A stretch of DNA of 16,565 bases, from assembly GCA_029932495.1 (NCBI GenBank), contig JAOZPY010000018.1, positions 1-16,565 of the forward strand, given 5' to 3'. The position numbers and the translations under genes were made by a program. How positions within the stretch are numbered: the first letter of the stretch is position 1; every line of letters begins with the position of its first letter. The DNA is from Desulfobacterales bacterium. Its GTDB lineage: Bacteria > Desulfobacterota > Desulfobacteria > Desulfobacterales > JAFDCJ01. Below are positions 7,638 to 14,860 of the stretch, in pieces. The notes beneath the pieces are model-generated. The model saw nothing but the letters and a program-made list of their open reading frames with translations, had not been told where the DNA came from and did no database searches.

Positions 7638-8978
7638 ATGGACCCTGTTTGCAAAAAGATAAAATCTGCGCTGAAAAAGCGCATTCCGATTCACAGTTTC
7701 AGGATGTGGATCGAACCTCTGAAATTAAGTTGCAACGAGGATACGGACTGGGTGGTGCACTGCCCGAATTTTTTCTCCAAAAAGCGTGTGCAGGATCTTT
7801 TCGCTGCGATGCTGCAAAGTGAGATCCAGCAGGTGGTGGGCCGACAATGCCGGCTGTCTTTTGCCATATCCAACAACGGAGACAACCCCGTCAGTGATCA
7901 GATCGATCATCCCCAACTGCCGTTGCCAAACCACAATATGCACCCGTCCAATGGCTGTTTTTTGCGCAAGGACTTTACCTTTGATCGTTTTGTCGTAGGC
8001 GGCAACAATGATTTTGCCTATTCGGCATCTCTGGCCCTGGCCTGTGGCCGGAGCTCCCAGCAAAATGCACTGTTTCTGCTGGCCAAAACAGGTATGGGCA
8101 AAAGTCACCTGTCCCAGGCCGTCGGGCACCACGTACTGTCCATTTCTCCCCGGGAAAGGGTTTATTATATTACCGCTGAGGATTTCAGCAACGAAATGGT
8201 GCAGGCCTACCGCCATGATGCCATCGACAAGTTCAAGGCCAAATACCGCAACAAATGCGATGTGATGCTGCTTGAAGACGTGCACTACCTCAGCGGCAAA
8301 GAACGTACCCAGATCGAGCTGGCGCTGACCCTGGATGCGCTTTTTGAAGCAGGCAAGCGCATTATTTTTTCAAGCTGCTACCTGCCGTCGGATATCCCGA
8401 AACTCAATGACAAGTTGTCCTCGCGCTTATCGAGCGGGCTGATTTCTAGTATTGATCCGCCCGATTTCAGGACCCGCGTTCGGATTCTGAAGAAAAAAGA
8501 TCGGCTTTATGGCTATCGAATTCCCGATAATGTCATCCAGTATCTGGCCGGGGAGTTGACCGATGACGTCCGCCAGCTTGAAAGCGGGCTGAACGGGGTG
8601 GCCGCCAAGTCTTCCCTGCTGCGGGTCCCCATTGATATTAACTTGGCTGAAAGCGTAGTAAAAAATATTGTGCGGCAGCGCAAACGCATCACCATCGAAG
8701 TCATTAAAAAGATGGTATGCAAATACTACAATGTCTCCATTGAAGATATCATGTCGCGCTCCCGCAAGCAAAATTTCGTTAGACCCAGGCAGATGGCCAT
8801 TTACCTGTCCAGGCGATATACTGATTCCCCCCTGCAGACCATCGGCAAGTCATTCAACCGTTACCATGCCACTGCACTGCATTCGATCAACAGTATTGAG
8901 CGCGGCTTGAAGAAAAGCGGCGCCGTTCAAAAACAGGTTGAATTTTTTCGCCAGAAGCTGGAGTCTGGAAAATTTTAG
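7638..8978 (+). CDS. dnaA: DnaA-family chromosomal replication initiator (divergent form)
   Basis: DnaA binds origin boxes, oligomerises with ATP and helps load the replicative helicase. From the ATG the protein has 446 residues, a normal DnaA length. Domain I is about 1-80 (FRMWIEPL near 21-28), a short linker runs to about 107, the AAA+ domain covers about 110-330, and domain IV is the C-terminal 95 residues. Walker A is LAKTGMGKSHL (148-158) and Walker B MLLED (210-214). The arginine-containing segment SSRLSSGL and sensor 2 VRQLE are present. The DnaA signature, GGRDHTTVLHA in E. coli, reads here FNRYHATALHS, so the base-reading Asp is Tyr and one Thr is Ala. The frame is also open from a TTG at 7608, but homology starts at MDPVCKK; AAGGAAG lies rather far (17 bases) before the ATG. 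It could be the sole DnaA or a second copy. Confidence 0.88.
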   Translation: MDPVCKKIKSALKKRIPIHSFRMWIEPLKLSCNEDTDWVVHCPNFFSKKRVQDLFAAMLQSEIQQVVGRQCRLSFAISNNGDNPVSDQIDHPQLPLPNHNMHPSNGCFLRKDFTFDRFVVGGNNDFAYSASLALACGRSSQQNALFLLAKTGMGKSHLSQAVGHHVLSISPRERVYYITAEDFSNEMVQAYRHDAIDKFKAKYRNKCDVMLLEDVHYLSGKERTQIELALTLDALFEAGKRIIFSSCYLPSDIPKLNDKLSSRLSSGLISSIDPPDFRTRVRILKKKDRLYGYRIPDNVIQYLAGELTDDVRQLESGLNGVAAKSSLLRVPIDINLAESVVKNIVRQRKRITIEVIKKMVCKYYNVSIEDIMSRSRKQNFVRPRQMAIYLSRRYTDSPLQTIGKSFNRYHATALHSINSIERGLKKSGAVQKQVEFFRQKLESGKF

Positions 8979-8983
8979 TGCTG

Positions 8984-9760
8984 CTAAAGTTCCAGCAATC
9001 CCAGCATTTCTTCATGAATCCGGCCGTTTGTCGCTAAAATTTCTTTGCACTCAACGCTAAAAGGCTGATTGGAAAACGTGCTCACCCGCCCGCCCGCTTC
9101 GGTGACAATCAAAGCGCCGGCCGCCGTGTCCCAGGGTTTCAGATTTTGTTCCCAGAAGGCTTCAAAACGGCCGCAGGCCACGTAGCAAAGATCAAGGGCC
9201 GCAGAACCCAGCCGGCGCATCCCCCGGGCCTCTTTCAAACAGCGGGCATAGCGGACAATTACCGGTTCAAAAACTTCCTGAATGTTATAGGGGAAACCGG
9301 TGACCAGCAGACTGTCGGCAACGGTTGCAATGGAAGAGACCTCGATGGTGCGGTTGTTAAGCCTTGCCCCGTGGCCCCGCAGGGCGGAAAAAAGTTCACC
9401 GTTTACCGGATTCAAGATGATGCCCAGTATGACTTCCGGCCCGCGGGCCAGGGCAATGGAGATACAAAATATGGGCACCTGATGAGCAAAATTGACCGTT
9501 CCGTCCAGAGGATCGATAATCCAGCGATATTCAGCTGAACCCATTTGCAGCCCGCCTTCTTCCCCCAGTATGGCGTGGTCCGGGAAGTGCTCGCGAATGG
9601 TTGCAACAATCACCTTTTCGGATTCGGTATCGGCCTCGGTCACGATTTCCCGGGCTTGCTTTTCCCGTACTTCGTGGATGTTTCCGAATTTTGATCGCAG
9701 TACCTGGGCCCCCCTGTAAGCCGCCCGGGTCGCAATTTGGTTAAAGACTTCAAGATCCAT
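8984..9760 (-). CDS. suhB: Inositol monophosphatase family protein (SuhB-like)
   Basis: This 258-residue protein has the length and all signature motifs of the Mg-dependent inositol monophosphatase family. The metal ligands are visible: GEEGG (E67/E68), DPLDGT (D83, D86) and WDTAAG (D211). Family members remove phosphate from inositol-1-phosphate or related sugar phosphates. In E. coli, SuhB also joins the ribosomal RNA antitermination complex; whether that holds here cannot be seen. The ATG at 9760 is preceded by GAGAGGA. It converges on the DnaA-family gene with five bases between stop codons and no room for a terminator. It lies 161 bp downstream of hflX on the same strand, so it may be at the end of that long operon or have its own promoter. 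Confidence 0.93.
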   Translation of the reverse strand: MDLEVFNQIATRAAYRGAQVLRSKFGNIHEVREKQAREIVTEADTESEKVIVATIREHFPDHAILGEEGGLQMGSAEYRWIIDPLDGTVNFAHQVPIFCISIALARGPEVILGIILNPVNGELFSALRGHGARLNNRTIEVSSIATVADSLLVTGFPYNIQEVFEPVIVRYARCLKEARGMRRLGSAALDLCYVACGRFEAFWEQNLKPWDTAAGALIVTEAGGRVSTFSNQPFSVECKEILATNGRIHEEMLGLLEL

Positions 9761-9921
9761 CGCAAAATCCTCTCTGCTGATTGAAACGGGTTAGCGCCGC
9801 TTATTGCCTGTTGTCCGTTGTCCTTCGAAATCCCGATCCTTTGAATTCACATCGGGTGCTATCCACTACATACTGTCTGCGCTTGGATAGTGTTTGCCAT
9901 GCTGTTTATGCAACGTTGAGG

Positions 9922-11562
9922 TTAATGTTGCGCAAATCTGACATCGGCTATGATGGTTTCCATTTTTTCGATTAAGGGTCGCAATGTCGATCTTGATCGC
10001 GCTGATATCGGTGTGCCGTTAAACCGACGGCACAATTCAACGGCAAGCTGCGGTTGGATAAGATCGACTTTGTTGAGTACCCGGAGGGTTGGCGTATTGC
10101 CCAGATCCAGCTCTGCCAGGATTTTTTCTACTGACTGGATCTGCTCTTCAAATTGCGGGTTGCTGACATCGATAATGTGCAGCAACAGATTTGCCCGGTC
10201 CAGTTCTTCCAGGGTGGCCCGGAAGGCCACCATGAGGTCCCGGGGCAGATCCCGGATAAAACCCACTGTATCGGTAATGATCACGTCGATGTCCCGGGGA
10301 AAGCGCAGCCGGCGGCTGGAAGGATCCAGGGTGGCGAACAGTCGTTTTTCGGCCAGCACGTTGCTGCGGGTTAAACTGTTGAGCAGGGTGGATTTGCCGG
10401 CATTGGTGTAGCCGATAATGGAAATAACGGGCAGATCCCTTCTGTTCTGTCGGGCCTTTTGCTGGCGGCGGTGTTTTCTGACCATCCCCAATGAATTTTC
10501 CAGACGCGTGATACGTTCCCGGGCACGACGGCGGTTGATTTCCAGCTTGGTTTCTCCCGGGCCCCGGCCGCCAATGCCGCCGGTCAATCGGGACATGGCC
10601 GTATTTTTGGCAACCAGCCGGGGAAGCATGTACTTGAGTTGGGCCAGTTCAACCTGGAGCTTTCCTTCACGGCTGCGGGCGCGTTGGGCAAAGATATCCA
10701 GAATCAGCTGGGTGCGGTCAATGACTTTAAGCTCTATCTGATCGGTGATGGCACGGATCTGGGAAGCATTCAGTTCCTGGTCGAAAATAATCACCGTGGC
10801 GGCGTTTTGCAGGGCCTCGATGGCCAGCTCCTGAAGTTTGCCGGGCCCGATAAGCAGCCGGGGATCGGCCTTGTCCCGGTGCTGCATGACAGTGCCCACA
10901 ACCTGAATGCCGCCGGAAATGGCCAGTTGCTGCAGTTCGGCCAGTGATTGCTCGGCCCTGTACCGGGGGGCTGTGGATACGCTGACCAGCAGAGCGCTTT
11001 CTGCGGGCATTTCAGTCGGGCGGCTGCCCGTTGTCCGCGCCAGTTCACTTTCAAGGGCCTGGATGAGCGCCAGACAGTCGATATCCAGCCTCGAAGGACT
11101 GATGGGCGGCAAGAGTTGGTAATTTTTTTGCCGAGGCCGATTCGGCATGATGTGTGCGGCGTGCACTTTTTGCGGCAGACCGTCGCAGGTGCTGGTAATC
11201 ACGGCCATTATGTCCAGACGCAAAAGCGCCAGGTCAGTCAGATCATCCTTGCTCAGGGGTTCATCAGTCAGGTGGGTATGAATACAGCGCAACCCCTTCA
11301 AACGTCCCGGTGCAGCGCGATATTCGCCGATCTGGGGGATGACGATTTTCTTGGGGTCCCCCACCAGCACAACGCGGATTTTCCCCTGGCGGTTTATCAG
11401 CACTGCTATCTGGCGGCGAATATCCCGCGACAGGTGGCACATATCCCGCGCCAGCTCAGGGGTCAGCAAAAATTGGGGGGGGATGCGGCGGCGATAAAAG
11501 TTGCCCAGCCGTTTTATCTGGCTGGTTTTCAGGCCGGCGGTATTTCCATAAATTTTCTTCAC
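9922..11562 (-). CDS. hflX: GTPase HflX, long form
   Basis: HflX binds the large ribosomal subunit and in E. coli splits stalled or stressed ribosomes. This protein has 546 residues against about 426 in E. coli; the extra length is an N-terminal domain of about 185 residues. The HflX domain starts near 190 (LLVSVSTAPRYRAEQSLAEL) and includes the conserved GGRGPGETKLEINRRR (331-346). The GTPase domain follows with G1 GYTNAGKST (384-392), G3 DTVGFI (431-436), G4 NKVD (497-500) and G5 SAR (520-522). All nucleotide-binding motifs are intact, so it should be active. The N-terminal part is not obviously repetitive or membrane-bound and I cannot assign it. It follows dnaB by 25 bp on the same strand and probably shares the ribosomal-protein transcript. 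Confidence 0.95.
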   Translation of the reverse strand: MKKIYGNTAGLKTSQIKRLGNFYRRRIPPQFLLTPELARDMCHLSRDIRRQIAVLINRQGKIRVVLVGDPKKIVIPQIGEYRAAPGRLKGLRCIHTHLTDEPLSKDDLTDLALLRLDIMAVITSTCDGLPQKVHAAHIMPNRPRQKNYQLLPPISPSRLDIDCLALIQALESELARTTGSRPTEMPAESALLVSVSTAPRYRAEQSLAELQQLAISGGIQVVGTVMQHRDKADPRLLIGPGKLQELAIEALQNAATVIIFDQELNASQIRAITDQIELKVIDRTQLILDIFAQRARSREGKLQVELAQLKYMLPRLVAKNTAMSRLTGGIGGRGPGETKLEINRRRARERITRLENSLGMVRKHRRQQKARQNRRDLPVISIIGYTNAGKSTLLNSLTRSNVLAEKRLFATLDPSSRRLRFPRDIDVIITDTVGFIRDLPRDLMVAFRATLEELDRANLLLHIIDVSNPQFEEQIQSVEKILAELDLGNTPTLRVLNKVDLIQPQLAVELCRRFNGTPISARSRSTLRPLIEKMETIIADVRFAQH

Positions 11563-11587
11563 CTAAATTGAGTGTTTCAAATGCATT

Positions 11588-12967
11588 TCAATTTCCGGCC
11601 AGGGCTTCTTCCGACGCCAGGTTTTCAAAGCGGGTGTAAGCGCTTAAAAACGATAAATATACATCGCCGGTGGGGCCGTTGCGTTGCTTGGCCAGAATGA
11701 TCTCGGCAACTCCCTTGCTGGGATTATCTTCTTCCTTGTTATAGACCTCGTCGCGGTATATGAACGCAACGACGTCCGCATCCTGTTCCAGGGCTCCGGA
11801 CTCCCTGAGATCCGAAAGACGGGGTCGCTTGTCGGTGCGCTGTTCCAGCATCCGGTTGAGCTGAGACAGGGCAATGACCGGCAGGTTCAGTTCCTTGGCC
11901 AGGGCCTTCAAAGCCCTGGAGATTTCGGAAACTTCAAGATCCCTTCGCTCAGCATTGACGCGACCCTGCATGAGCTGCAGATAATCGATGATAATCAAGC
12001 CAACGTTTTTGTCCATCTTCAAGCGGCGGGCCTTGGCACGAATTTCCATGGCCGATATGCTCGGTGAGTCATCGATATAGATCGGAGCTGCGGACAGAAC
12101 ATCAGCGGCATCGGTCAGCCGCCGCCAGTCCTCCATGCTGAAAAATCCGCCCCGCAGGCGTGAGGAGTCGATCCGGGCTTCCGAACAGAGCATGCGCAGC
12201 GAGAGTTGTTCCTTGGACATTTCCAGCGAAAATATGGCGACCGGAACGTTGGCTTCAACAGCGGCATTACGGGCGATATTCAGTGCCAGGGCCGTTTTGC
12301 CCATACTGGGCCGGGCGGCCAGAATGATCAAATCAGAGTTCTGAAAGCCCGAAGTCAGGGTGTCCAGGTGGCCAAATCCAGAAGCAATGCCGGTAACCAG
12401 GCTGCGGTTGCCCTGTTTTTCTTCGAGGGTGTCTATGTTGCCGAGAATGATTTTGCTCAGAGGATAGAAGGACTGACGGGATTTTTTCTCCGAAATTTCA
12501 AAGATGGCCGATTCTGCATAGTCAATGACTTCATCAGCAGCGCCTTTTTCTTCAAAACAACGTTTTACGATGGCATTGGATTTTTCTATCAGGCGCCGCA
12601 GAGTGGCCTTGTCATGGATGATTCTGGCATAATGCTGGGCATTGACTGCCAGGGGCACCGTGTCGACGAGCTTTGCCAGGTACGCCGCTCCGCCGATTTC
12701 TTCGAGCTGCCCTTTTTCCTTCATGCGGTTGGCCAGGGTAACAAGATCCGCCGGTTCGCTTTTGTCAAAAAGATCAATGATGGCGGCATATATCTTCTGG
12801 TGCGCCGTGCGGTAAAAATCGCCGGGTTCCAGGATTTCGATAACATCCAGCAGGGTGTTGTTATCGACCAGAATCGCACTGATCAAAGATTCCTCGGCTT
12901 CGATGTTCTGGGGAGGAAGATTGTAATGTGCGCTGTCTTTTTGCGATGGCACGGCACGTTCAGCCAT
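11588..12967 (-). CDS. dnaB: Replicative DNA helicase DnaB
   Basis: DnaB is the hexameric helicase that unwinds the chromosomal fork and interacts with DnaG primase. The 459-residue protein has the usual N-terminal primase-binding domain (NLPPQNIEAEESLISAIL at the start), a linker, and a RecA-like C-terminal motor. Visible motor motifs are ARPSMGKT (218-225, Walker A), SLEM (247-250), LIIIDYLQL (324-332, Walker B), SQLNR (368-372), DLRESG (386-391) and KQRNGP (427-432). No intein interrupts the Walker A region, a frequent insertion site in this gene. It sits between rplI and hflX, and the rplI-dnaB pairing is common in bacteria. The Shine-Dalgarno before ATG 12967 is weak. Confidence 0.98.
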   Translation of the reverse strand: MAERAVPSQKDSAHYNLPPQNIEAEESLISAILVDNNTLLDVIEILEPGDFYRTAHQKIYAAIIDLFDKSEPADLVTLANRMKEKGQLEEIGGAAYLAKLVDTVPLAVNAQHYARIIHDKATLRRLIEKSNAIVKRCFEEKGAADEVIDYAESAIFEISEKKSRQSFYPLSKIILGNIDTLEEKQGNRSLVTGIASGFGHLDTLTSGFQNSDLIILAARPSMGKTALALNIARNAAVEANVPVAIFSLEMSKEQLSLRMLCSEARIDSSRLRGGFFSMEDWRRLTDAADVLSAAPIYIDDSPSISAMEIRAKARRLKMDKNVGLIIIDYLQLMQGRVNAERRDLEVSEISRALKALAKELNLPVIALSQLNRMLEQRTDKRPRLSDLRESGALEQDADVVAFIYRDEVYNKEEDNPSKGVAEIILAKQRNGPTGDVYLSFLSAYTRFENLASEEALAGN

Positions 12968-12997
12968 TGGTTTTCACGCTCGGAGATATTACGGCTT

Positions 12998-13014
12998 CCC
13001 CATTGCTTGTGGGG
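12998..13014 (-). other. Small hairpin upstream of dnaB
   Basis: A 5-bp stem, CCCCA / TGGGG, with a 7-base loop lies about 30 bp before the dnaB start. It lacks a T-run. It may affect dnaB translation; this is speculative. Confidence 0.25.
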
Positions 13015-13042
13015 TACTTTAAAAAAGGCCCTATGCGGCAAT

Positions 13043-13059
13043 TGCCTGGCAGCCAGGCA
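13043..13059 (-). other. Perfect hairpin just downstream of rplI
   Basis: TGCCTGG and CCAGGCA form a 7-bp perfect stem with a 3-base loop 15 bases after the rplI stop. There is no T-run directly after it, though a TTTTTT run occurs about 20 bases further on the minus strand. It may be an mRNA processing or stability element that lowers dnaB expression relative to the ribosomal proteins. Confidence 0.4.
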
Positions 13060-13074
13060 GGACATTAACAGCCA

Positions 13075-13518
13075 TTACTCGGGTACAATTTCGACGGTTA
13101 TTTCGGGCTCGACTTCCTTGTAGACCCGGATGGGTATTTTATAAGTGCCCAGAGACTTGATCGGTTCACGAAGCATAATCATTCGTTTTTCCACGGCAAT
13201 ATCCTGGGCGGCCAACGCTTCGATAATGTCCCTGAGGCTGACCGATCCGTACAGCCGGTCTTCCTCGCTGACTTTGGCGGCGATCGTGCAGGAGACCCCT
13301 TCGAGTTTTTGCGCCATCTCTTCGGCCACCTTGCGCTCTTTGGCGATCTGGACCTCAAATTTGGCCCGTTCCTGTTCCATTTGACGCCGATTTTGAGGGG
13401 TGGCCTTAACGGCCTTGTCCTGGGGCAACAGGTAGTTGCGAGCATACCCGTTTGCAACGGTTACCTCGCTGCCGATAATGCCCAGAGAGTCGATCGTTTC
13501 CTTTAGAATTATTTTCAT
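13075..13518 (-). CDS. rplI: 50S ribosomal protein L9
   Basis: L9 binds 23S rRNA with its N-terminal domain and reaches out along the ribosome surface. The protein has 147 residues, the normal size. It starts MKIILKETIDSLGIIGSEV and contains the L9 signature around GYARNYLLPQDKA. The long connecting helix (about 41-75) and the C-terminal domain with DRLYGSVSLRDI follow. A good GGAGG precedes the ATG. Placement between the DUF2232 gene and dnaB on one strand fits the common bacterial rpsF-rpsR-rplI-dnaB operon. Confidence 0.98.
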   Translation of the reverse strand: MKIILKETIDSLGIIGSEVTVANGYARNYLLPQDKAVKATPQNRRQMEQERAKFEVQIAKERKVAEEMAQKLEGVSCTIAAKVSEEDRLYGSVSLRDIIEALAAQDIAVEKRMIMLREPIKSLGTYKIPIRVYKEVEPEITVEIVPE

Positions 13519-13542
13519 GTGAAAAACCTCCGTTTCCTTAAA

Positions 13543-13562
13543 ACCCGGGAATTGCCCCGGGT
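13543..13562 (-). terminator. GC-rich hairpin in the rplI leader, possible attenuator
   Basis: A perfect 7-bp stem, ACCCGGG / CCCGGGT, with a 6-base loop is followed on the minus strand by a short T-run (TTTT then AAGG). It lies between the DUF2232 stop and the rplI Shine-Dalgarno. The T-run is too short for a strong terminator, so partial termination or control of rplI translation is more likely. Confidence 0.4.
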
Positions 13563-13575
13563 GATGGGCTCTGTT

Positions 13576-14508
13576 TTAAGCAGGATCGGCCGGCCGGCCG
13601 AGCTTGCGGAAATTTGCCCACAGGTCAAAAAAGCCCAGCCCGATGACGGCCAGCAAAACCAGCTGTTGAATACCAATCAGCGTATAGAGAAAAATACGAA
13701 TGATCCGGGGAAACCGTTTTATTTCAAAATAAAACGACACAATGGCAATTCCCTGGAAAAAATACAGCGTCATTAAAATTAACAGGCCGTTTAAGGCAAT
13801 CAACCTGATCGTCAAAGACGGCACAAACAGCGCAGCCGCACAGCCAATAACGCTCCATACAAGATGCTCCGGAGTTTTCCAGCGGTTGAGCGGGCCGAAA
13901 TCCGGGTAAAACAGGAACTTTTTTTTCAGCAGCGGCATTGCCAGCAAAAGGTTGAACCAGATCACCACCAGGGTGGACATGGTTACCAGGGCAGGGATAA
14001 TGCTGACCAGGACCGCTTGAATTTTATCCAATGACTGGGAAATCATCTGGATATTTTCCTGGGGCATACCCATCTGGCGATACAGCACCATTGTAAGCTT
14101 CAAATTTTGCGCCACGTATTGACTCACAATGGCATAAATTCCCTGACCGGAAAACAGGCTGAAAAGGAAAAGCGCCACCAGCCCCGATCCCAGCGCGCTG
14201 CTGGCGGTAATACCCACCGTTTTTTCCACCGACAGGTTGAGCCTGATCAATTCTCCCAGGATAAACCCGATCAGCAGAAGTTCGATGAAAAACAAAAGAT
14301 CAAGAGACACCTCCCCGACGACCAGCGCCATGAGCAGACCGGCGATTGCAGGAACCATCCCTCCATATTGTCTGCCCAATTTTAGGCGGTAGAAGAGAAT
14401 TGGCAACGGAATAAACAGTGCACCTATGAATCCCAGGATCGGAATGAAAACCGAGATAAAAAAAATAAGGCCCGTGATCAAGATACCGTTGACAATATCC
14501 TTTGCCAT
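13576..14508 (-). CDS. DUF2232 (YybS-like) multi-pass membrane protein
   Basis: This is a 310-residue integral membrane protein with about seven to eight hydrophobic segments. The first follows immediately after the start (MAKDIVNGILITGLIFFIS), and others occur across the whole length. Short polar loops include KLGRQYGG and PDFGPLNRWKTPEHLVW; the latter, near residues 225-245, is a conserved-looking cytoplasmic loop. Size, layout and position between rpsR and rplI match the DUF2232/YybS family, whose function is not established. The frame is open upstream to 14673, but that part overlaps rpsR; the ATG at 14508, preceded by AAAAGAGAA, is a better start and leaves 68 bp after rpsR. It may concern membrane or envelope functions coordinated with growth, but that is a guess from context. 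Confidence 0.8.
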   Translation of the reverse strand: MAKDIVNGILITGLIFFISVFIPILGFIGALFIPLPILFYRLKLGRQYGGMVPAIAGLLMALVVGEVSLDLLFFIELLLIGFILGELIRLNLSVEKTVGITASSALGSGLVALFLFSLFSGQGIYAIVSQYVAQNLKLTMVLYRQMGMPQENIQMISQSLDKIQAVLVSIIPALVTMSTLVVIWFNLLLAMPLLKKKFLFYPDFGPLNRWKTPEHLVWSVIGCAAALFVPSLTIRLIALNGLLILMTLYFFQGIAIVSFYFEIKRFPRIIRIFLYTLIGIQQLVLLAVIGLGFFDLWANFRKLGRPADPA

Positions 14509-14576
14509 TTCTCTTTTGCCGTGCCGAGAGACGGTTAAAAAAATCCCTCTATTGCCGTAAAGCTGAAAGTTTTGCG

Positions 14577-14858
14577 TTATCGCAAATCGACGGATCCAAC
14601 ATAGGGCAGAAGGGCAATTGTTCGGGCCCGCTTGATCGCCCGGGTCAGGGCCCGCTGGTGTTTGGCACAGCAACCGGACAGGCGCCGGGGAATAATCTTG
14701 CCACGCTCGGTGATAAAGTATCTTAAGGATCTTGGATCCTTGTAATTGATGGCCAGAGTCGAATCGGCACAGAAGCGGCAGACTTTCCGACGGTGATAAA
14801 CTCTCTTTTTTCTTCGGGGTCGACGGTTGTGTCCCTGGTTTCTAGAAGGTGCGGCCAT
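14577..14858 (-). CDS. rpsR: 30S ribosomal protein S18
   Basis: S18 forms a heterodimer with S6 on the platform of the small ribosomal subunit. This 93-residue protein has a basic N-terminal arm (RRPRRKKR) and the S18 core with INYKDPRSLRYFITERGKIIPRR and CAKHQRALTRAIKRAR. Cysteines C27, C30 and C63/C64 with H67 form a CxxC...CxxH-like set, so this is probably the zinc-binding form. The start has AGGAGGGA upstream, within the end of rpsF; only two bases separate the two genes, so translation is probably coupled. Confidence 0.98.
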   Translation of the reverse strand: MAAPSRNQGHNRRPRRKKRVYHRRKVCRFCADSTLAINYKDPRSLRYFITERGKIIPRRLSGCCAKHQRALTRAIKRARTIALLPYVGSVDLR

Positions 14859-14860
14859 TT

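Noticed and set aside
9781..9975. 64-residue open frame between suhB and hflX on the + strand
   Set aside because: It overlaps the end of hflX, has no ribosome-binding site and no recognisable content. The 161-bp spacer appears non-coding, with only a short TTGTCCGTTGTCC tandem repeat.
12206..13123. 305-residue open frame opposite dnaB
   Set aside because: It is antisense to the complete dnaB and composed of reversed-codon residues typical of a shadow frame.
14509..14673. Longer DUF2232 protein starting at 14673
   Set aside because: The added 55 residues overlap rpsR in another frame and are Pro/Cys-rich, unlike the membrane protein that follows.
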